Assembly (NCBI RefSeq): GCF_013342145.1
Contig: NZ_JABUQZ010000001.1
Coordinates: 4,154,001 to 4,218,000, forward strand
Source: Haloterrigena gelatinilytica
Lineage (GTDB): Archaea; Halobacteriota; Halobacteria; Halobacteriales; Natrialbaceae
Direction of reading: 5' to 3'
DNA length: 64,000 bases
Part shown: positions 57,580 through 64,000 of the stretch, one piece after another
How positions within the stretch are numbered: position 1 is the stretch's first letter
Layout: the number at the start of each line of letters is the position of its first letter
Notes under the pieces: generated by a model
Database searches by the model: none
What the model saw: only the letters and a program-made list of their open reading frames with translations
Told to the model about the DNA's origin: nothing
Made by a program: the position numbers and the translations under genes

Positions 57580-58821
57580 ATGGGCAGTCGGACCAGGGTT
57601 TCGTCCGCAATCGGTGGCCGAGTGACGATCACACTCCTCGGCGCGCTGTACGTCGCCTTCGCGGTCGCGTGGGCGGCCCAGCGACTGACCGACGGCGGCT
57701 CGACGTCGAACGTCGCGCTCGTCGCCAGTTTCATCGGCGTCCCCGGGCTGATCTTGCTCTACGCCGGCTATCGGTTGCCGCGGACCGACATCCGTCCCGA
57801 GTACTACCCCACGATCGGCCGCTGGGCGATCGGCGGGGCCGGACTGCTGCTCGGCATCCTCGTGCTCTATCAGCTCGAGCCGGCCGAGAGCGTCAGCGAA
57901 CCGTTCCGAGCGGCGCTGGTCCTCACGGCGTTCGGCAGCGTCGCCGGCTTCGGCGTCGGGATCCACGACGCGCTGGCCAAAACCCGCGCGTTCGAGATTC
58001 GACGGCGCAACGGGGAGCTGCGACGGATCAAGGCGGAACTCGACGAAACGGTCGAACAACTCGAGACGGCTAACCGCGAGTTCGAGGCGTCGAACGAACG
58101 GCTCGAGCAGTTCGCCTACGCCGCCAGTCACGACTTACAGGAGCCACTGCGGATGATTACGAGCTACCTCTCGCTCGTCGAGCGCCGGTACGGCGACGAC
58201 CTCGACGAGGACGGCGAGGAGTTCATCGCCTACGCGGTCGACGGCGCCGAGCGGATGCGCGAGATGATCGACGCCCTGCTCGAGTACTCGCGGATCGAGA
58301 CGCAGGGCGATCCGTTCGAACCCGTCGATCTCGAGGCGGTGTTCGCGGACGTGCTGACGGATCTCGAACTGCAGATCGAAGAGACCGACGCGACGGTGGA
58401 CGTCGGAGAGATGCCCCGCGTCGAGGGCGACGTCCACCAGTTGCGCCAACTCTTCCAGAACCTGGTGTCGAACGCGCTCGAGTACAGCGGCGACGAGCCG
58501 CCGCGGGTCCGCGTTACCGCGGAGCGAGCCGACGCGGAGCGGGCCAGTTCGGAGCGGACCAATTCGGAGCAGGCCGACGCGGAGTGGACGATCTCGGTCG
58601 CGGACGAGGGTATCGGCATCGACCCGGCCGACGCCGACCGCGTCTTCGACCTCTTTCAGCGGCTCCACGGCCGCGAGGAGTACGACGGCACCGGGCTCGG
58701 ACTCGCGCTCTGTCAGCGGATCGTCGAGCGCCACGGCGGCGAGATCTGGGTCGACGCCGAGCCCGGCGAGGGCTCGACGTTCTCGGTGACGCTGCCGGCG
58801 GTCGCCGATCGCGACGAGTGA
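57580..58821 (+). CDS. Membrane-bound sensor histidine kinase
   Basis: A 413-residue protein. The first 130 residues contain about four membrane helices (start MGSRTRVSSAIGGRVTITLL). A coiled-coil linker leads to the HisKA domain with phospho-acceptor H184 in AYAASHDLQEPLRMI, then HATPase with NLVSNALEYSG (N box), DEGIGID (G1) and GTGLGLALCQRIVERHGG (G2). It phosphorylates an unlinked response regulator in the cytoplasm. A 15-bp repeat in the ATPase domain inserts extra residues (ERASSERTNSEQADAE) before TISVADEGIGID. No receiver gene is adjacent. Confidence 0.92.
   Translation: MGSRTRVSSAIGGRVTITLLGALYVAFAVAWAAQRLTDGGSTSNVALVASFIGVPGLILLYAGYRLPRTDIRPEYYPTIGRWAIGGAGLLLGILVLYQLEPAESVSEPFRAALVLTAFGSVAGFGVGIHDALAKTRAFEIRRRNGELRRIKAELDETVEQLETANREFEASNERLEQFAYAASHDLQEPLRMITSYLSLVERRYGDDLDEDGEEFIAYAVDGAERMREMIDALLEYSRIETQGDPFEPVDLEAVFADVLTDLELQIEETDATVDVGEMPRVEGDVHQLRQLFQNLVSNALEYSGDEPPRVRVTAERADAERASSERTNSEQADAEWTISVADEGIGIDPADADRVFDLFQRLHGREEYDGTGLGLALCQRIVERHGGEIWVDAEPGEGSTFSVTLPAVADRDE
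58519..58587 (+). repeat. 15-bp tandem repeat in the histidine kinase ATPase domain
   Basis: Four imperfect 15-bp units (58519, 58534, 58549, 58564, consensus KCGGAGCRRRCCRRY) plus a 9-bp partial unit encode (A/S)E(R/Q)(A/T)(D/S/N), giving a five-residue protein repeat in a loop between two conserved ATP-binding blocks. Confidence 0.8.
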
Positions 58822-58958
58822 GCCGCGTTGACGCCGGCCCGATCCGTTTTCGAACCGGTTCGAACAGCCCGCAGCGGCGACTCGGCTCGCGGCCGCGCCT
58901 CGGCTTGGCTCGGCTCGAGCCGAGGCGATGACGCAGGACGACCGACCCGAGGAACGAC

Positions 58959-59849
58959 TCAGGACGATCGGCTCGAGTCGGCCGACGACTCGATGGGTGA
59001 TTCGGTCGCGGCGCCAGTCGCGTCGGCGTCGACGAACGTCTCTTCGACGGTCGCGGCGGCATCGGTACCGACGACGTCGGCGCCGCGCTCGACGGATCGT
59101 TGCTCGCGGACGAACCCGACGAAGTTGTCGAACAGCCGTTTGGCCTCGCAGGCGGCCTCGTAGCGCTCGGCGTCGATGTCCTCGAGGACGGCCCGAATCC
59201 GCTCGGGCTCGAGGTCGCCGTCCTTCCCGGCGGTCACGCGCTCGGCCGTCGTCATGTCGTACTCGGGGTGGAACTGGACGCCGAAGACGCGGTCCCGCCG
59301 GAAGCCGTGGATGCCGTACTCGTTCCGGGCGAACACCGTCGCGTCCGGCGGCGCCGCGGCCACGCGGTCGGAGTGGGTGGTGAAGACGGTGAAGCCCTCG
59401 TCGACGCCGGTCAGCAGGCGGCTCGTCCCGTCGTGTTCGACGGCCCGGTAGCCGATCTCGTACTCGCCCATGTCCTCGACGCGGCCGCCGAGGACGTCCG
59501 CGAGCAGCTGGTGGCCGTAACAGACGCCCAGAAACGGCAGGCCGGCCGCGACGGCCTCGCCGACCCACTCCTTTAACGCGCCGATCCACGGCCGATCCCA
59601 GTAGACGGAGGCGCTCGAGCCGGTGACGACGCAGGCGTCGAACGCGAACGTGTCGGGGAGTTCCCCGGAGGGACAGTGAAACTCGACGAGCTCCGCGTCG
59701 AGTTCCCGCTCGAAGTTCCGCCGCGTGCTCTCGCGTTTGTGCGCCGCGTTCAACAGGGCGATCCGGAGCCGATCGTCGTCCGTCTCCCCCCGCGCGCAGC
59801 GATCGCGCGCGGTCTCCTCGAGGCGATCGTCGGCCGACGGATCGATCAC
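58959..59849 (-). CDS. Class I glutamine amidotransferase
   Basis: A 296-residue protein. The nucleophile cysteine is in LPFLGVCYGHQLLADVLGG and the catalytic H and E are in FGVQFHPEYDM, so it is an active glutaminase-type domain. It is a free-standing GuaA/YfiP-like amidotransferase, with no synthase domain; its acceptor is unknown. I use GTG at 59849 (VIDPSADDRLEE) because the conserved domain starts at RIALLNAAHKRESTRRNFER about 28 residues in. No clear partner is nearby. Confidence 0.85.
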   Translation of the reverse strand: MIDPSADDRLEETARDRCARGETDDDRLRIALLNAAHKRESTRRNFERELDAELVEFHCPSGELPDTFAFDACVVTGSSASVYWDRPWIGALKEWVGEAVAAGLPFLGVCYGHQLLADVLGGRVEDMGEYEIGYRAVEHDGTSRLLTGVDEGFTVFTTHSDRVAAAPPDATVFARNEYGIHGFRRDRVFGVQFHPEYDMTTAERVTAGKDGDLEPERIRAVLEDIDAERYEAACEAKRLFDNFVGFVREQRSVERGADVVGTDAAATVEETFVDADATGAATESPIESSADSSRSS

Positions 59850-60206
59850 GGACGGATCCGCTCCGTTCGATCCGTCGCGGTCGCGTCGGCACGCGATCGC
59901 CCGCCATTTTGTGGTATGCTAACCCAAACCATTGCTGTTCGAACGACAGCACCGTCGGGTACAAAACGTTTTCCACTGAGTCGGTAACGAAAGCGCCGCT
60001 TTCAACGACGATTTCGCGGTTCTATCGGAGGTTGATGGACGAGCGTATCTCGAATGGGCGCTTCGAGAAAACCCTACAAAACAGCGGAGACGCCCGGTAA
60101 GCAGCGATTACTACCGAGAGGGACACTCGCCGCGAGTTCCGGTCGAGGGGACGGCGACCCCGACACAGACCACGGCGTTTTTCGCGGTCGCCCGTCGACA
60201 GGGGGT
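59850..60206. other. Intergenic region, 357 bp, between the amidotransferase and trm1
   Basis: It separates divergently transcribed genes and has no gene I trust. It holds both promoters: TTTGTGGTATGCTAAC (59911-59926) on one side, and CGTTTTTCGC (60176-60185), 22-31 bp before the trm1 ATG, on the other. A small basic frame (60054 onward) is not convincing. Confidence 0.45.
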
Positions 60207-61328
60207 ATGCGCGTCACCGAGGGCGGGATCGATCTCGAGGTCCCCGGCGAACAGACCGAGGGCGTCGAGGAGTCGGTGTTCTACAACCCCAGACAGGAGC
60301 TGAACCGAGACCTGACGATCGCGACGCTGCGGACCTTCCGCGAGCGCGAGGAGCGCGCCGAGAGCTACCTGGACGCGATGACCGCCAGCGGCGTCCGCGG
60401 AATCCGCGCGGCCGCCGACGGCTGGGACGTCACCTGCTGCGATCTCGAGGCAGACGCCGTCGACCTCGCGCGGGAGAACCTCGAGCGAAACGACCTCGCG
60501 GACGAGGCGCGCGTCGAGCACCGCAACGTCAACGCGCTCATGCACGACGAGATGTTCGACGTGATCGACCTCGACCCCTACGGGACGCCGATGCCCTTCG
60601 CCGACGCGGCCTTCGCGCGCTGTCGGGACCTCCTCTGCGTGACGGCGACCGACACCGCGCCGCTCTGTGGCGCTCACTTCAACAGCGGCGTCCGTTCCTA
60701 CAGCGCGGTTCCCCAGAACACCGACTACCACCCCGAGATGGGCGTCCGGATCCTCGTCTCCGCGCTCGCCCGCAGCGGCGCCCGCTTCGACGTCGGCGTC
60801 GAGCCGATCCTGACCCACGCGACCAGCCACTACGTCCGGACCTACCTCGAACTCGACCGGAAGGCGAGCGCGGCCGACGCCGCCCTCGAGCACCTCGGGC
60901 ACATCTATCACTGCGAGGACTGCCTCTACCGCGAGACCGAGCACGGACAGGTCGCCGACCCGCTCGAGAGCTGTCCCCACTGCGGCGGCACCCGCCTGCT
61001 CACCGCCGGCCCGGTCTGGCTCGGCCCCGTGCAGGACACCGAGTTCGTCGCCGCGGTCCGGTCGGCGATCCCCGACGCGTTCGGCACCGCCGAGAAGGCG
61101 CGGGAACTCTGCGAGACCCTCGAGGCCGAACTCGACGAACCGACTCACTACGACCAGCACAAGCTCTGCAAGAACTGGGGGCTGCCCGCGAACGCGATGG
61201 ACGACTTTCTGGACGACCTGCGCGAGGCCGGCTACGCGGCCTCGCCGGCCCACTACGGCGGCACGACGTTCAAGACCGACGCGAGCGTCGGCGAAATTCG
61301 GGCGGCGACCGAAGGGAGTCTCGAGTGA
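60207..61328 (+). CDS. trm1: tRNA (guanine(26)-N(2))-dimethyltransferase
   Basis: A 373-residue SAM-dependent methyltransferase that forms m2,2G26 in tRNA. The motifs are [20 protein letters not shown], then [16 protein letters not shown] (catalytic DPYG), [20 protein letters not shown] and [21 protein letters not shown] zinc-binding C-terminal region (CEDCLYR, CPHCGG) is present. The start [21 protein letters not shown] at 60207 is the archaeal N-terminus; the upstream frame contains only basic, non-conserved sequence. Length is normal. Confidence 0.96.
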   Translation: MRVTEGGIDLEVPGEQTEGVEESVFYNPRQELNRDLTIATLRTFREREERAESYLDAMTASGVRGIRAAADGWDVTCCDLEADAVDLARENLERNDLADEARVEHRNVNALMHDEMFDVIDLDPYGTPMPFADAAFARCRDLLCVTATDTAPLCGAHFNSGVRSYSAVPQNTDYHPEMGVRILVSALARSGARFDVGVEPILTHATSHYVRTYLELDRKASAADAALEHLGHIYHCEDCLYRETEHGQVADPLESCPHCGGTRLLTAGPVWLGPVQDTEFVAAVRSAIPDAFGTAEKARELCETLEAELDEPTHYDQHKLCKNWGLPANAMDDFLDDLREAGYAASPAHYGGTTFKTDASVGEIRAATEGSLE

Positions 61329-61358
61329 CCCCGCCGTTCTCCGACTCGACTCGACCCA

Positions 61359-61559
61359 TTACCCCTCCTCGGCGTACAGCCGGACGAGCTGACACTCGGG
61401 ACAGCAGACGCCCTGCAGTTTCGCCCTGTTCTTGAATCCGAGTTTGCCCAGCAGCCCCTCCCGCTCGCCGGTCGCGATCGAGAGCCCCATGCTCTCGCCG
61501 TCGCGCACCGGCACCGGTTCCATCGTCACGCCGCAATCCGGGCACCGTCGTTGATCCAT
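61359..61559 (-). CDS. Small zinc-ribbon-type protein
   Basis: A 66-residue protein: MDQRRCPDCGVTMEPVPVRD at the N-terminus and GVCCPECQLVRLYAEEG at the end. Two CXXC pairs (6-9 and about 52-55) form a zinc ribbon with a central LGFKNRAKL. It has no membrane segment; the function is unknown. Convergent with trm1, 30 bp apart. Confidence 0.8.
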   Translation of the reverse strand: MDQRRCPDCGVTMEPVPVRDGESMGLSIATGEREGLLGKLGFKNRAKLQGVCCPECQLVRLYAEEG

Positions 61560-61720
61560 ACGCGCAATTGATATGACAGCTAGAAGAACGTTCGGGTCTC
61601 GAGGGCTCGACGCAACGTGCGTTGATCGACGATTCCGTCACGATCCGTGACGGTACCGACGAGTGTGCAAGCCAGTGCCACACGGTCGCATATGGCGCTG
61701 GCCGTCGCTACTACCGGAAC

Positions 61721-63037
61721 GTGCTCGATCGCAGGTTCGACTTCGAACTCGCCGGCGACGCTCTCCGCCTCGCTCGCAGCGAGCAGTTGACGCTGCTGGC
61801 GGCCGGCGTCGCCTTCTACGGGTTCATCTCGCTCGTGCCGCTGATGTTGCTCGCCCTGGGGCTCGCGGCCTCGATCGGCGGCGAGGCGCTGGCCGAACGG
61901 CTGACGGCCGCGGCCACCGACGTCCTCACGGAGTCGGCTCGGGAACTGCTCGCCGAGACGGTCCTCGACGACACCGGCCGACAGAGCGCGACCGTCGCCG
62001 GCGCGCTCGGCCTGTTGTGGGGCTCGAGCCGCGTGCTCCGCGGCCTCGATCGGGCCTTCTCGCAGGTGTACGGCACCGCCGGCTCGAAGTCCTTGCTCGA
62101 CACCGCCTGGGACGCGATGATCGTCTTCCTCGTGATAACGGGCGGACTCGGGCTCGTCGCCGCCCTCGAATTGCTGATCCGGTACGTGCCGTTTCTGGGG
62201 GCGACGATCGTCGGCCCGATCTTCGTCCTGCTCGGCCTCACCGCGACCTTCCTGCCGCTGTACGTCGTCTTCCCCGACGCCGACGTCGACCTCCGGGAGG
62301 CGCTGCCGGGGACGCTCGTCGCCGCCGTCGGCTGGTACGTCCTGAGCCGGACGTTCTCCCTCTACGCCGCGTTCGCCGGCGACTACGTCGTCTACGGCGC
62401 GCTCGGGGCCGTCTTTCTCGTGCTCGCCTGGCTGTACCTCGGCGCGATCATCCTCGTCTTCGGCGCCGTCCTCAACGCGGTCCTCGCCGACCGTGAAGTG
62501 GATCGGCAGCTACAAAGTCCCGGACATCGACAGTTTTCGACAGAAGCGATGACCGACGACGCCACGGGTGCCGACGAGGGGGCGACGGACGATCACGCAG
62601 GGACGGCTACGGGATCGGCGGAGGCGGGATCGAGCCGCCGTCGAAGCGCCCGCACGCGGGATCGATCGGAGGATCCCGAAGCGCTTCGCGAGGAGATCGA
62701 ACGCCTGCGCGATCGAGTTGATTCGTTCGAGGACAACGTCGAACGCCGCACCGTCGAGAAGGAGTCCCTCGAGAGCGAACTCAAGCGCTACGTCCGCCGG
62801 AAGCAGCGACGGGGCCACGCCACCGACTGGGGGCCGTACCTCGTCTTGCTCTACGGGACGGCGATGTCCATCGGGGCGTTTTACTTCCTCGAGGGCGGCT
62901 GGGCGATCCTCGCGATGCTCGTCGTCTGGACCTCGACGCTGGGCGTCTACGTGCTGATGGTGCTGTTCGGCTTCGGGATCTCCGTCCTCGGTCTCCCCGG
63001 TCGCGTCCGCGATATGGTCGGCGAACGCCGTTCCTGA
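61721..63037 (+). CDS. YihY/BrkB family membrane protein with C-terminal coiled coil and two helices
   Basis: The first 280 residues are a six-helix YihY domain, similar to the protein at 3.7-4.5 kb (LARSEQLTLLAAGVAFYGFI; WGSSRVLRGLDRAFSQVYG). After about residue 275 an acidic linker leads to a coiled coil (EALREEIERLRDRVDSFEDN and on to ELKRYVRRKQRR), then two membrane helices near the end. The ATG at about 62550 (MTDDATGADEG) lies at the linker, so the C-terminal part may once have been a separate gene. I start at the GTG at 61721 (VLDRRFDFELAGDAL), because the 33 upstream residues are not conserved-looking. The function is unresolved. Confidence 0.83.
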   Translation: MLDRRFDFELAGDALRLARSEQLTLLAAGVAFYGFISLVPLMLLALGLAASIGGEALAERLTAAATDVLTESARELLAETVLDDTGRQSATVAGALGLLWGSSRVLRGLDRAFSQVYGTAGSKSLLDTAWDAMIVFLVITGGLGLVAALELLIRYVPFLGATIVGPIFVLLGLTATFLPLYVVFPDADVDLREALPGTLVAAVGWYVLSRTFSLYAAFAGDYVVYGALGAVFLVLAWLYLGAIILVFGAVLNAVLADREVDRQLQSPGHRQFSTEAMTDDATGADEGATDDHAGTATGSAEAGSSRRRSARTRDRSEDPEALREEIERLRDRVDSFEDNVERRTVEKESLESELKRYVRRKQRRGHATDWGPYLVLLYGTAMSIGAFYFLEGGWAILAMLVVWTSTLGVYVLMVLFGFGISVLGLPGRVRDMVGERRS

Positions 63038-63126
63038 TCGGTCCGTCCTCGTCTCTCCGACCCGTTTTCGATCGTCTCCGTCTCCGTCTTCGTTTTCGTT
63101 TCCAGCGCTGACCGGCGGCCGCCGAC

Positions 63127-63933
63127 TCAGCGCCGCGCGGCGACGCGCTGTCGCACGAAGTTTCGGACGCGGTCCGTGTACGTCTCCGGCCGGTGGAGGT
63201 TACAGATGTGGCCGACGCCGGCGAGCACCTCGACGCGGCCGTCCCGGGCCGCCGCCGCGTGCTCCCGCTCGCCGCGGCGCATGAGCTTGTCGTTCTCGCC
63301 GTTGAGCACGAGCGTCGGCCCGGGGTAGGTCGACAGCTTCCCTCGGAAGTCCTCGCCCGCGACGAACGGTCCCGCGTTGCCGAACTCCCGCGGGTAGATG
63401 CCCGAGTCGATGATCTCCCGCTCGATGTCCGCGGGGAGATCGCGGTTGCGCACCCAGCGGTAGCCGAGTTTTTCGACGGCTCGACAGCCGATGTCGGGCT
63501 TCGTGGCGAGCCGAGAGATCCCCCCGGTCGCCCGCGTGAGCGTCTCCATCCCGCCGACGGGGTTCACGCTCGAGCCGGACAGAACTAGCCCGTCGACCGT
63601 TTCGGGACGGCGGGCGACGTACTCCGTCGCGACGTAGCCGCCCAGCGAGAGCCCGACCACTACCGCCGTTCCGTCAGTGTGCTCCTCGATGGCGCGCTCG
63701 AGGCGCTCGACCGCGGGTTCCATCCGGAACTGCTCGTCGCCGTAGGCGCCGTGGCCCGGCAGGTCGAACGTGACGACTCGGTACTCGGACGATAGCGCCC
63801 GCTGTTGGGGGAGCCACATCTTCCGCGTGAACATCGCGCCGTGGACGAACACGATCGACCGATCGTTTCCCGCACCGGCGACGTCGATACCGTCCATACC
63901 GTCGGTTCCGCTCTCGCTGTCTCGACCGAACAT
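63127..63933 (-). CDS. Alpha/beta hydrolase
   Basis: A 268-residue protein starting MFGRDSESGTDGMDGIDVAG. The oxyanion region is FVHGAMFTRKMW, the nucleophile serine is in VVGLSLGGYVATEY, the acid in NGENDKLMRR and the histidine in GVGHICNLHRPE. The fold is that of esterases, lactonases and related hydrolases; the substrate is unknown. It has no signal peptide. A shorter alternative start (MDGIDVAGAGN) would remove 12 residues without touching the fold. Confidence 0.88.
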   Translation of the reverse strand: MFGRDSESGTDGMDGIDVAGAGNDRSIVFVHGAMFTRKMWLPQQRALSSEYRVVTFDLPGHGAYGDEQFRMEPAVERLERAIEEHTDGTAVVVGLSLGGYVATEYVARRPETVDGLVLSGSSVNPVGGMETLTRATGGISRLATKPDIGCRAVEKLGYRWVRNRDLPADIEREIIDSGIYPREFGNAGPFVAGEDFRGKLSTYPGPTLVLNGENDKLMRRGEREHAAAARDGRVEVLAGVGHICNLHRPETYTDRVRNFVRQRVAARR

Positions 63934-64000
63934 AGGCTTCCTATCAGCCGGCGGCCCATAGTGTCCGGGCCGGCGAGACACGGCGTTCGAACCGACGTTC

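Overview
The window is haloarchaeal chromosome. It is GC-rich with abundant CTCGAG, the predicted proteins are strongly acidic, many genes have a TATA-like box about 25-35 bp before the start codon (leaderless style), and several genes are archaeal hallmarks: aRF1, ribosomal protein L40e, sn-glycerol-1-phosphate dehydrogenase, archaeal-type ProS, Trm1 and Orc1/Cdc6. The overall style fits Natrialbaceae-like genera (Haloterrigena, Natrinema and relatives), but this is an inference and no marker gene here fixes the genus. I see no rRNA, convincing tRNA, CRISPR array, transposase or prophage.

Layout. 1-6 kb: a pair of small EamA transporters, a MutT-like NUDIX enzyme, a Tat lipoprotein with a very acidic tail, a quinone oxidoreductase, a YihY/BrkB membrane protein and proS. 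6-12 kb: a long leader with a tiny Trp-rich reading frame and a hairpin, then the large glutamate synthase gene, an AhpD-like enzyme and a DUF123 protein. 12-17 kb: a 721-residue Gln/Gly/Arg-rich repetitive protein, a KaiC/RecA-like protein with a degenerate P-loop, and an NAD-dependent epimerase. 17-25 kb: G1P dehydrogenase (membrane lipid backbone), a two-gene ABC exporter, an S9 peptidase, an acidic membrane-anchored protein, a glycosyltransferase and a lone trpB. 25-37 kb: YeiH, a lone nuoCD, an acyltransferase, small zinc and HalOD1 proteins, a TraB-like protein, a CARDB surface protein, aRF1, a MinD-like ATPase and a lipoprotein. 37-50 kb: argS, then the run deacylase-thrC-NUDIX, an MFS transporter, a damaged DUF7847/SpoIIM-like pair, a rhodanese/metallo-beta-lactamase gene broken by a 280-bp tandem duplication, and an amino acid permease with universal stress domains. 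50-54 kb: a TrkA-C relic, tsr3-rpl40e, a metallohydrolase, DUF5786-DUF99, a type 4 uracil-DNA glycosylase and hisH.

54.5-57.3 kb is a replication origin. About 1.2 kb without genes holds an AT-rich stretch, three kinds of tandem repeat and eight same-direction ORB-like repeats (consensus ATACAGCGGMACYSCGGGGT), next to an orc1/cdc6 gene. The last repeat touches the orc1 promoter. The orc1 reading frame carries an unusual C-terminal extension that runs through a palindromic element and into the convergent SWIM gene. 57-64 kb: a histidine kinase, a glutamine amidotransferase, trm1, a small zinc protein, a second YihY protein and an alpha/beta hydrolase.

The signals most worth following are the origin with its repeat family, the modular Gln/Gly/Arg-rich protein, and short palindromic segments inserted in frame in gltB and thrC (and, out of register with the family, at the end of orc1).
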